Part shown: positions 26,880 to 34,332 of the stretch, in pieces
Layout of the letters: the number at the start of each line of letters is the position of its first letter
How positions within the stretch are numbered: position 1 is the stretch's first letter
Source: Ornatilinea sp.
GTDB lineage: Bacteria > Chloroflexota > Anaerolineae > Anaerolineales > Anaerolineaceae
Reading direction: 5' to 3'
Assembly (NCBI GenBank): GCA_018433975.1
Contig: JAHDQE010000051.1
Location: forward strand, 1-59,045
Length of the DNA stretch: 59,045 bases
The notes under the pieces: model-generated
What the model was told of the DNA's origin: nothing
Seen by the model: only the letters and a program-made list of their open reading frames with translations
Databases searched by the model: none
Program-made: the position numbers and the translations under genes

Positions 26880-29300
26880 ATGGGTATGGATAGGCATTCT
26901 GTCAACTCTGATATAAAACTGAACCCATCTTATGCCCCTTTGAGGGTGCTGATCGTCGAGGATAACCCGGTCGACGCAGATTTAATGGTGCTGCGTCTTA
27001 CCCAGGAAGGCTTTCAATTGGATTGGTGCCGGGTGGAAAAAGAGAGTGATTATCTCAAAGCGCTCGAATCTCCATACGATCTGATTCTGTCGGATTGGGC
27101 TCTGCCGCAGTTCAATGGACTGCGCGCCCTGCAGCTCATGCGGGAGCGCGGGTTGGATTGTCCATTCATAATTATTTCAGGCAGTATTGGCGAGGAAGTC
27201 GCTGTGACGGCGATGCGTCAGGGTGCATCAGATTATCTGCTAAAAGACCGCATGGATCGATTAGGCCAGGCGGTGAAAAACGCATTGGAACAAAAACGTA
27301 CCAAGGAGGAGTACCGGAGGGCAGCAGAAGCGCTGGCTGCATCGGAAGCGGAACTGCGTGCTTTGTTTGCTTCAATGCGCGATGTGGTGCTGGTTCTGGA
27401 TCGGGAAGGAGTGTTTCGTAGAATTGCTCCAACCAATCCCGATCTGCTGGTTAAGCCCGCACAGGAGTTGGTGGGCCAGCGATTGCAGGATCTTTTTCCT
27501 CTGGATCAGGCTGCAAAATTTCATCGGACAATCCAAAAGGTACTGGAAAATCAAGAAACACAATACATTGAATATAAACTGGTGATTGAAAACCAATCGG
27601 TGTGGTTTGAGACCGCCATTTCACCAATTTCAGATCATGAGGTCTTGTGGGTAGCCAGGGATATTCGCGAACGTAAGCGAGCTGAGGCTTATTTAAAGCA
27701 GTATGCAAAACGTCAGGAAAAGATTGCAGCACTCGGTCGTGCTTTGACGGCCACTTTAGATTTAGAAGTCATTTATCGGACTGCTGAGCGTTACATCAAA
27801 TCTATGATTGATTGTCCAAATTTCAGCTTTACATTATATGATTCGCAACAAGCAATCCTCAAAGCGGTTTATTTCAGTACGGGTGGTGTGTTGATGGATG
27901 TTAATCTTCTTCCACCGTTAAAATATAACCCTCAATATTCTTCCAGCGGGCGTTCAAAGGCAATTGCTTCACAGACTCCGGAAATTGTACATAATTTGGA
28001 AATCAAAAGAAAAAAGAGCGGAGGAATGCTTGTTGGAAATGACAAAGAGCCGCAATCTGCGATTCATGTTCCCATGATCGTTGAGGGCAAAGTGATTGGG
28101 TTGATGGACTTGCAGAGCTACCGGACGGGGGTTTATACGAAGGAAGATGGTGAATGGTTAAGTGTGGTAGCCAATCAAATCGGTATGGCGATTCAAAATG
28201 CTCGTCTTTTTGCCGAAACCCAGCAGAGAATTGCAGAATTGTCCGCTCTGGCGGTAATAGACTCTGCGCTTACTTCTCATGTTGAACCTCAAGAAATATA
28301 TCATATTCTGTTGGACCAAGTGACGACGCGTCTCGAGGTAGACGCTGCAGCTCTTTTTTTGCTCAACCCGCACAACCAGATGTTGGAATGTGTTTCTGAG
28401 TGCGGTTATAAGGACAAGGCGATTTTGCAGGAACAATTGCGCCTGGGAGAAAGTTTATCCGGAAAAGTAGCACTTCAAAAACAAATGCTTCACATGAATC
28501 ATCTCTCCTCGGAAAACATACATTTATTGAAAGGCCAAGCCAATCCTGATGGGTTTGAAGAATATTTCGGAGCTCCGCTTTTGGTGGATGGTAAGATTAT
28601 TGGCGTTTTGGATGCATTGCATCGTTCTCGCTTGACACCGAATCGAAACTGGTTGCGTTTTTTTGAGATGCTTGCCGGGCGGTCTGCTAATGTGATTGCC
28701 ACAATTCAGCTTTACGAAGATGTGCGTCATGCAAACGAAGAACTTCTTAAAGCTTATGATGCCACCATTGAAGGGTGGTCACAGGCCATGGATCTGCGTG
28801 ACAAAGAGACCGAAGGCCATACTTTGCGGGTCACGGAAATGGCTTTGCAATTGGCGCAAGCAATGGGCCTGGACGAGGAGAAGTTGATCCATATTCATCG
28901 TGGAGCGCTGTTGCACGATATTGGTAAATTGGGGATACCGGATGATATCTTGCATAAACCAGGGCCACTGACCGATGATGAATGGGTATTGATGAAAAAG
29001 CACCCTTTGTATGCCTATCATATGCTGGAATCCATTGAATATTTGCGCCCAGCTATGGATATTCCCTACAACCATCATGAAAAATGGGATGGTTCCGGTT
29101 ATCCACGGGGATTAAAAGGTGAAGAGATTCCTCTGGCAGCACGCTTGTTTGCGGTTATTGACGTCTGGGACGCGCTAACCTCGGACCGCCCTTATCGACC
29201 AAAGTGGACAAAAGAAGCTGCTTTGCAGTACATTATTGATCAGTCGGGCAAACATTTTGATCCGCGGGTGGTTATGGCATTTTTAAACCTGTTCAAGTAG
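26880..29300 (+). CDS. REC-PAS-GAF-GAF-HD-GYP protein (putative c-di-GMP phosphodiesterase)
   Basis: This 806-residue soluble protein has a receiver (about 20-138, phospho-acceptor D72 in LILSDWALP), PAS (155-265), GAF1 (285-440), GAF2 (445-600) and HD-GYP (about 620-806). The catalytic HD-GYP residues are intact: HDIGKLGIP, NHHEKWDGSGYPRGLKGEEIP and DVWDALTSDRPYR. It should hydrolyse cyclic di-GMP under control of phosphorylation and the sensory domains. The ATG lies one base after the preceding stop, making it the output of this four-gene operon. No terminator is seen directly after it. Confidence 0.9.
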   Translation: MGMDRHSVNSDIKLNPSYAPLRVLIVEDNPVDADLMVLRLTQEGFQLDWCRVEKESDYLKALESPYDLILSDWALPQFNGLRALQLMRERGLDCPFIIISGSIGEEVAVTAMRQGASDYLLKDRMDRLGQAVKNALEQKRTKEEYRRAAEALAASEAELRALFASMRDVVLVLDREGVFRRIAPTNPDLLVKPAQELVGQRLQDLFPLDQAAKFHRTIQKVLENQETQYIEYKLVIENQSVWFETAISPISDHEVLWVARDIRERKRAEAYLKQYAKRQEKIAALGRALTATLDLEVIYRTAERYIKSMIDCPNFSFTLYDSQQAILKAVYFSTGGVLMDVNLLPPLKYNPQYSSSGRSKAIASQTPEIVHNLEIKRKKSGGMLVGNDKEPQSAIHVPMIVEGKVIGLMDLQSYRTGVYTKEDGEWLSVVANQIGMAIQNARLFAETQQRIAELSALAVIDSALTSHVEPQEIYHILLDQVTTRLEVDAAALFLLNPHNQMLECVSECGYKDKAILQEQLRLGESLSGKVALQKQMLHMNHLSSENIHLLKGQANPDGFEEYFGAPLLVDGKIIGVLDALHRSRLTPNRNWLRFFEMLAGRSANVIATIQLYEDVRHANEELLKAYDATIEGWSQAMDLRDKETEGHTLRVTEMALQLAQAMGLDEEKLIHIHRGALLHDIGKLGIPDDILHKPGPLTDDEWVLMKKHPLYAYHMLESIEYLRPAMDIPYNHHEKWDGSGYPRGLKGEEIPLAARLFAVIDVWDALTSDRPYRPKWTKEAALQYIIDQSGKHFDPRVVMAFLNLFK

Positions 29301-29356
29301 AAAGCAAAGTGCAGCAAGGTGTATGAAGGGGGAACAGGTTGGATTGGTTTTTGGGA

Positions 29357-29416
29357 GCAGCAGGCAACGGTATTGGTGTTGCGGATGAGATTACCAGGTT
29401 CATAATAGACCAATTG
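29357..29416 (-). pseudogene. Remnant of an acetamidase 3' end (copy 1)
   Basis: On the minus strand this short stretch encodes QLVYYEPGNLIRNTNTVACC, matching 14 of 20 residues of the C-terminal segment QLVRYELGNLVSNAYTVACC of the intact acetamidase at 17224-18141. No similarity continues upstream on the minus strand and there is no usable start, so it is a decayed fragment. It lies between the HD-GYP gene and the AOR promoter. Confidence 0.7.
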
Positions 29417-29526
29417 GGGAGGGAAGTGTAGGCGATCGTTCCAGTGTTCCAAATATCTGACACGGGTAATGTTGGAGCGAACAAATGGCAGCAGCTATGA
29501 GTTCAGGTTGCATAGCAGAATGATTA

Positions 29527-29555
29527 TTGACTTTGCAGAGTAATTATCCTACAAT
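29527..29555 (+). promoter_or_regulatory. Sigma-70-type promoter of the AOR operon
   Basis: TTGACT (29527-29532), a 17-base spacer and TACAAT (29550-29555) form a near-consensus housekeeping promoter. Transcription would start around 29561-29563, just before the first hairpin of the structured leader and about 318 bases upstream of the AOR start codon. Confidence 0.6.
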
Positions 29556-29561
29556 ATCCAT

Positions 29562-29746
29562 AATTCATTGGAGTTCGTTATTTTACACCATCGTCCATTG
29601 GATAATTAAATAACTCCGATTCACTGATTCCCTTTGGGATAGGTGAACGATAGGGTATGGGGAGTAATTCCCATTACCTGCCATTGCGCAAAGGAGAACT
29701 TGTTATGACGTTATTAACGTCATAGAGTTCTGCTTTGTGCTTTTTT
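29562..29746 (+). promoter_or_regulatory. Structured 5' leader with attenuator terminator upstream of AOR (riboswitch candidate)
   Basis: Four hairpins follow each other. (1) GGAGTT/ATTT (29570-29583, 4-base bulge) pairs with AAATAACTCC (29608-29617). (2) TTCAC-ATTCCC (29620-29632) pairs with GGGAT-GTGAA (29636-29647). (3) GGTATGGG (29654-29661) pairs with CCCATTACC (29670-29678). (4) A long stem has arms GCGCAAAG-GAACT-ATGACGT (29686-29711) and ACGTCAT-AGTTC-CTTTGTGC (29717-29740), followed by six T. Hairpin 4 is a textbook intrinsic terminator inside the leader of the AOR gene. AGTTC in hairpin 1 (29572-29576) could instead pair with GAACT of the terminator (29696-29700). A molybdenum/tungsten-cofactor RNA would fit the context, but I cannot match a known consensus by eye. 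Confidence 0.55.
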
Positions 29747-29879
29747 ATTTCTATATTCTTGTCAACTTCAACCTAACACAACAATTTCTTACCTGGCAAG
29801 GAGGTTCACGGTAACTATTTCCTTTTCGTTTTTCATATCTATTTAGCAACTGCCAACTGGTCTTGAAAGGAGGATCTAA

Positions 29880-31634
29880 ATGTATTTTCTGCGTATTAAT
29901 ATGAGTGATCGAACTTATGAGTTGACAGAATTGCCACCAGAGTACCAGCACCTGGCCGGCAGAGGGTTGACTTCAACCCTAATCGCGAATGAAGTGCCGC
30001 CGCTGGCCCACGCGCTGGGTCCGAACAACAAGTTGGTTTTCTCGGCTGGTTTCACGACGGGAACCAGCGCTCCTACCTCTTCCCGGGTTTCGGTTGGGAC
30101 GAAGTCGCCGCTGACCGGAGGAATCAAGGAAGCCAATGCGGGATCATCCTGGGCGAAGGACCTGGCTGAGATGAACATCCGGGCACTGATTGTTGAGGGA
30201 ATGCCGGCAGAGAAAGATAAATATTGGGGTGTATACGTTACCTGGGATGGAAAACCGAAGGTTGAATTCTTTGAAGCTAATCAATATACCGGAAAAGTGC
30301 TGCCTGAAGTTTACCCCACCATGTATGAAAAATTTGGTGAGGATATTTCTGTGTGCGGTATTGGCATGGCTGCTGAGCACGGGTATGGTAATTCGGGTGT
30401 TGTTTTCAATGATATGAAAAATCGCCCGACTCGATACGCCGGACGTGGTGGCGTAGGGGCTGTGATGGCAGCCAAGGGGTTAAAATTCATTATTCTCGAT
30501 GGCACCGGCGCGCCGGGCGTGTCGATTGTGGATAAGGCCCTGTTTGAAGAAGGCCGCAAGAAGATGATCGACGCGCTGCGCACACACGCCATTACTAAAC
30601 CAAAAGGCGCGTTGAATTCTTACGGCACTGCTGTGCTGATCAATATCCTGAATGAGGCCGGCGGCCTGCCCACGCGTAATTTCTCTTCAGGACGATTCGA
30701 AGGGGCGCCGAAAATTGCCGGTGAAGCCATCTTTGAAAGCAACAAAACGCGCATGGGGAAAGATGTTTACAATCACGCCTGCAGTCCGGGCTGCATTATC
30801 CAGTGTTCTAATACAATTTACGATAAAAACGGGAAAGAGATTACCTCGTGCCTGGAATACGAGTCTGACTGGTCAATGGGTGCTGACTGCGGTATCGATA
30901 AACTGGATGATCTGGCGGAAATGAATGCATTGTGCAACGCCTACGGTCTTGACACCATTGAAACCGGGACGACCCTGGCCGTGGCGATGGAAGCCGGAGT
31001 TATTCCTTTTGGCGACAGCAAAGGCGCTATTAAATTAATTCATGAAATGGGCAAAGGCACGCCTACAGGGCGCATCCTGGGTGCTGGCACTGCTACGACA
31101 GGCCGCGTGTATGGTATGACCCGCGTGCCGGTTGTCAAAGGCCAATCCATGCCAGCCTATGAACCCCGCGCAGTGAAAGGGATCGGCATCACTTACGCTA
31201 CCTCTACTATGGGCGCTGATCACACTGCTGGTTATACCATTGCCCCTGAAATCCTGGGAGTGATGGGCAAACAAGATCCCCTCAGCCCAGAGGGGAAAGC
31301 CGCGCTCAGCCGTGCCTTTCAAGCCACTACCGCTTTCATTGATTCCAGTGGTCACTGTCTCTTCATTGCCTTTGCAATTTTGGATATTGCGAGCGGGTAT
31401 CAGGGTATGATCGATGAAACAAATGGTGTGCTTGGCACTAATTGGACAGCCGATGATATTCTAAAGTTTGGAACCGATATCCTTAAAATTGAGCGGAAGT
31501 TTAACGAAGCGGCCGGAATCGGAAAAGAAGCGGACCGCATGCCAGAATTCATGAAAACTGAGCCGCTGCCGCCCCATAACGGCGTCTTTGATGTTCCCGA
31601 TTCTGCTCTGGATTCAGTGTTTGGCGAAATGTAA
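29880..31634 (+). CDS. aor: Tungsten-dependent aldehyde:ferredoxin oxidoreductase family enzyme
   Basis: This 584-residue enzyme of the AOR family oxidises aldehydes to acids with ferredoxin as acceptor, using a bis-pterin tungsten (or molybdenum) centre and one [4Fe-4S] cluster. Diagnostic parts are the N-terminal HLAGRGLTSTLI, the AGRGGVGAVMAAKGLK pterin-binding segment, the cluster cysteines C301/C305/C309 in ACSPGCIIQCSN, and C493 in DSSGHCLF. The first two cysteines are spaced CxxxC, where the archaeal reference enzymes have CxxC. The start follows AAAGGAGGATCTAA. Downstream genes encode a radical SAM maturase and MoaD-like proteins, as in other tungsten-oxidoreductase operons. The substrate is unknown. 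Confidence 0.88.
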   Translation: MYFLRINMSDRTYELTELPPEYQHLAGRGLTSTLIANEVPPLAHALGPNNKLVFSAGFTTGTSAPTSSRVSVGTKSPLTGGIKEANAGSSWAKDLAEMNIRALIVEGMPAEKDKYWGVYVTWDGKPKVEFFEANQYTGKVLPEVYPTMYEKFGEDISVCGIGMAAEHGYGNSGVVFNDMKNRPTRYAGRGGVGAVMAAKGLKFIILDGTGAPGVSIVDKALFEEGRKKMIDALRTHAITKPKGALNSYGTAVLINILNEAGGLPTRNFSSGRFEGAPKIAGEAIFESNKTRMGKDVYNHACSPGCIIQCSNTIYDKNGKEITSCLEYESDWSMGADCGIDKLDDLAEMNALCNAYGLDTIETGTTLAVAMEAGVIPFGDSKGAIKLIHEMGKGTPTGRILGAGTATTGRVYGMTRVPVVKGQSMPAYEPRAVKGIGITYATSTMGADHTAGYTIAPEILGVMGKQDPLSPEGKAALSRAFQATTAFIDSSGHCLFIAFAILDIASGYQGMIDETNGVLGTNWTADDILKFGTDILKIERKFNEAAGIGKEADRMPEFMKTEPLPPHNGVFDVPDSALDSVFGEM

Positions 31635-31682
31635 AAAATGTTGTAATCCGGGTGTTTCTTGCCCGGAGATATTGTAATTGTA

Positions 31683-31736
31683 GGGACACGGGAATATTCA
31701 TCAGGGTGTAAGCCCTGTAATAGTTCTCGTGTTCCC
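31683..31736 (+). other. Two-tier hairpin between AOR and radical SAM genes
   Basis: An outer stem GGGACACGGGAA (31683-31694) pairs with TTCTCGTGTTCCC (31724-31736, one bulge and one wobble). It encloses an inner perfect hairpin CAGGG-tgtaag-CCCTG (31702-31717). No T-run follows, so it is not a classic terminator. It could be a processing or stability element that tunes expression of the maturase relative to the enzyme. Confidence 0.5.
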
Positions 31737-31788
31737 TTCAATATTCAGATTCGTGTAAGGAATTCCAAATAGTTGATAAAATTATTTA

Positions 31789-32976
31789 ATGCCAAAAATA
31801 CTATCTAATTCAAACGGCAAGCTGATCTTGCCTGAAAGTTTCCTAAAGCGTAGACATTTTCCACCCAATGTTGAATTTTGGCTTAATGAACGCGAGGGGG
31901 ATATTATTCTGCACCCGCGTTTGCCTGATGTTCGCAAGCTATACATTGAAGTCACCACGGGCTGCAACTTGCAATGCAGCACATGTATTCGGAATGTGTG
32001 GAGCGACCCGATTGCCCCCATGCAATGGGAGACCTTTGAACGCATCCTGGAAAGCCTGCCTGCACTTCCAGACCTCAACCGAGTCATCTTCACCAGCTTT
32101 GGCGAACCGCTTTCTCACCCGCGCATTATGGATATGATCGAAGCAGTACGCAAACGGGGCTTGGCTGTTAGTCTGGGGTCAAACGGATTGTTGCTCACAC
32201 CGAAAATATCGGAAGAACTGGTGCGTCTGGGTGTTGACCGACTGGTAGTATCGGTGGATGGCGTTAAGCCAGAAACGTATGAGGAAGTGCGCGGCGCGGA
32301 GCTTTCACAGGTCCTGTACAACCTGCGTAGCCTAAACGAGGCCAAATACCGGCTCGGGTCGCTTATTCCAGCCCTGGGGATTGAATTTGTGGCGTTGAAA
32401 TCCAATGTGGAAGAGCTGGCTTCGCTCACGAAACTGGCTTCGCATTTGAATGCTTCGCGCGTTCTGGTCAGCAATGTATTGCCCTACACCGAGGATATGC
32501 GTGAGGAGATTTTGTATGGCCATGAACCGCAGGATTCGTATCAATCCGGCGGGTTTCCGGTGCGCGTGGGCGCCTGGGTGACGTGGGGCACGCTGGAATT
32601 GCCACACATGCATTGGGGTGCGGAACGGCGCTGCCGCTTTGTCAACGACCGGTCGATTGTGGTGGGTTGGGATGGGGCTGTTTCACCCTGCTACGCACTA
32701 TCCCATAACTACTCATATTATGCGATTGATGGGCGAAAGAAGCAAGTAGAACGGTATATTCTGGGAAATGTGCATCAAAGCTCTCTGGCGGATATCTGGA
32801 TGTCAGAGGATTACACCCTCTTTCGGAGTGAGGTGCGCGTTTTTCACTTTCCATCTTGCCCCGACTGCGACCTGCGCGATACTTGTGATTTGCGCGTTAA
32901 TAACGAAGGCTGCTGGGGTTGGAATCCATCCTGCGCAGACTGCTTGTGGGCGCAGGATATCATTCGCTGTCCGTAA
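31789..32976 (+). CDS. Radical SAM/SPASM protein, putative tungsten oxidoreductase maturase
   Basis: This 395-residue radical SAM enzyme binds a [4Fe-4S] cluster through CNLQCSTC (CxxxCxxC, about residues 59-66), with the usual GEPLSHP and SVDG segments after it. The C-terminal third is a cysteine-rich SPASM-like region (CRFVNDRS..VGWDGAVSPC, then CPDCDLRDTCDLR...GCWGWNPSCADCLW) for auxiliary clusters. The N-terminal ~45 residues resemble an AbrB/SpoVT-like strand module (NSNGKLILPESFLKR). Radical SAM proteins of this kind accompany tungsten AORs and are thought to act on the cofactor or enzyme; the exact reaction is not established. The ribosome site is weak. Confidence 0.82.
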   Translation: MPKILSNSNGKLILPESFLKRRHFPPNVEFWLNEREGDIILHPRLPDVRKLYIEVTTGCNLQCSTCIRNVWSDPIAPMQWETFERILESLPALPDLNRVIFTSFGEPLSHPRIMDMIEAVRKRGLAVSLGSNGLLLTPKISEELVRLGVDRLVVSVDGVKPETYEEVRGAELSQVLYNLRSLNEAKYRLGSLIPALGIEFVALKSNVEELASLTKLASHLNASRVLVSNVLPYTEDMREEILYGHEPQDSYQSGGFPVRVGAWVTWGTLELPHMHWGAERRCRFVNDRSIVVGWDGAVSPCYALSHNYSYYAIDGRKKQVERYILGNVHQSSLADIWMSEDYTLFRSEVRVFHFPSCPDCDLRDTCDLRVNNEGCWGWNPSCADCLWAQDIIRCP

Positions 32977-33027
32977 GCGTATCATCTGTAGTAATTAGTT
33001 GCCACGGAATAGACAAAAGATTGATTT

Positions 33028-33267
33028 ATGGAAATTTATGTGAAGCTGTTTGCAACGCTGCGCACTTATCTTGGAAATGCTCCCTCGGGCACACCTGTAA
33101 CAGTTCATATACCTGCCGGCAGCACCCTGGGCGAGCTAGTAGAGCAGCTCAAGCTACCACCGGAAGAGGTAAAAATTTGTTTTGTCAATGGCAGAATTGT
33201 AGAACTTGATTATTTGCTTACCGAAGGGGATGAGGTTGGAATCTTCCCCCCGATAGGAGGAGGATAA
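33028..33267 (+). CDS. moaD: MoaD/ThiS-family sulfur carrier
   Basis: This 79-residue beta-grasp protein ends in IGGG. Its C-terminal glycines are those activated to a thiocarboxylate to deliver sulfur for molybdopterin dithiolene synthesis. Internal segments (KLFATLRTYLG, STLGELVEQLKLPPEEV, FVNGRIVELDYLLTEGDEVGIFPP) are typical. It is placed between the radical SAM maturase and a second beta-grasp protein. It probably supplies sulfur to the tungstopterin of the AOR encoded upstream. It starts 51 bases after the radical SAM stop. Confidence 0.88.
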   Translation: MEIYVKLFATLRTYLGNAPSGTPVTVHIPAGSTLGELVEQLKLPPEEVKICFVNGRIVELDYLLTEGDEVGIFPPIGGG

Positions 33268-33269
33268 AT

Positions 33270-33644
33270 ATGCCGGAAATTCAAATTGATACCTGGTTGT
33301 ACGGAATCCTGGCTCGTTATGGTGGTGATCCGGAAGAGAGGGTGTTTGCCAACCCACAGATTTCTTTACTCGCCGGTGCAACGCTGAGTGACCTGTTGGC
33401 CGCTTTGAAAATGGACACCACCGAGAGAGGTATCACTTTTATCAATGGTGATCTCAGCGCGATGCCCGGCATGCAGCCTGATCTGGATCACCGCTTAGAA
33501 GACCACGACCGGGTGGCTTTCTTTCATCTGCAATCCATGTGGCCTTTCCAATACCGTCATGGGGTTGGCATGATACCGGAAATGCAAACGGCAATGAACG
33601 AGAGTGAGGATGGTGGTCTGCGTCATGTTTATCAGGAAGGATAG
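33270..33644 (+). CDS. MoaD/ThiS-like protein with C-terminal extension, AOR-associated
   Basis: This 124-residue protein starts two bases after moaD. The first ~90 residues look like a second beta-grasp fold (ATLSDLLAALKM, FINGDLSAMPGM, HRLEDHDRVAFFHL). The usual C-terminal GG is absent, and about 35 further residues (MWPFQYRHGVGM...) follow. It is therefore unlikely to act as a normal sulfur carrier. A scaffold, a decoy or an AOR-specific cofactor chaperone are possible roles. It is the last gene of the AOR operon. Confidence 0.6.
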   Translation: MPEIQIDTWLYGILARYGGDPEERVFANPQISLLAGATLSDLLAALKMDTTERGITFINGDLSAMPGMQPDLDHRLEDHDRVAFFHLQSMWPFQYRHGVGMIPEMQTAMNESEDGGLRHVYQEG

Positions 33645-33807
33645 GAATAAGAAGTCTGTTTGTTGGCAGGTAAATAGCTGCTCCACAAAAAATTCCTTAG
33701 CATGGGGAAATAAGATATAAACGGCGATGAAAGTCCCTCTTCCCAACATACTTAATTGAGGCCGGCGGAAACTGCTGATTGTGATTGTGTAGACCAGGGG
33801 TGCTTAT

Positions 33808-34026
33808 TCAGCGAAACTGGCAGACCCAACTTTGGAAACCACGGGCGATGGTATAGGCGTTGCAGACGAGATTTCCCAGTTCATCGTGTACCAACTGACC
33901 CGGCAGAATTCCTGCCTGATCCTGGTTCTGGCTATAAGACTACTGCAGCCAGGCAGCCATTTGGGCGGTGGTAATCTGCGTGCCGTGCTCAAATGGTTTG
34001 GTATTCGCGATGGTGTATAGAAAATT
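33808..34026 (-). pseudogene. Remnant of an acetamidase 3' end (copy 2), nonsense-mutated
   Basis: Read on the minus strand this encodes about 72 codons, the first 64 of which align without gaps to the C-terminus of the acetamidase at 17224-18141 (about 41 identities in 64). It keeps NFLYTI, TAQMAAWLQ, QDQAGIL and ELGNLVCNAYTIA. A TAG at 33940-33942 replaces the second glutamine of LQQSY, a single C-to-T change. The 5' three-quarters of the gene is gone. It lies in a 688-base gap; the flanks (33645-33807, 34027-34332) are AT-rich and show no gene. Confidence 0.85.
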
Positions 34027-34332
34027 GGTTATGACAGGTCCGTTTTTCCGAGATTGGGAAATAAGCCGGATACGGGTTGGCAAAGAATAAATGGGTTCGG
34101 ATTTTATTTATTGACAAATTTATCACGAAGGGCGGTGAATCAGTACAGCGACATGCTTCGGATTACATATGATCAAATTTTTCTAAAAAAGAGGGGCGTC
34201 GAGATCAGTGAAAACGATATTAATAAAAACAAAATTGAAGGAAATTATTTTTTAATTTATTGTATACTGGTAATTGATTCTTGTGGGAAGCGTTATTTCA
34301 TCGGAAAATTTTTCATCGCGTGGGAGGGAATA

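Noticed and set aside
29240..29484. Two short minus-strand open frames near the HD-GYP 3' end
   Set aside because: They are not genes; one contains the acetamidase C-terminal remnant and neither has a plausible start.
33750..34020. Short open frames on both strands in the gap after the AOR operon
   Set aside because: They are explained by the nonsense-mutated acetamidase remnant on the minus strand.
34054..34332. A 93-residue N-terminal extension of the lipoprotein at 34333
   Set aside because: The extension would bury the lipoprotein signal peptide. The ATG at 34333 has a good ribosome site and starts directly at the signal.
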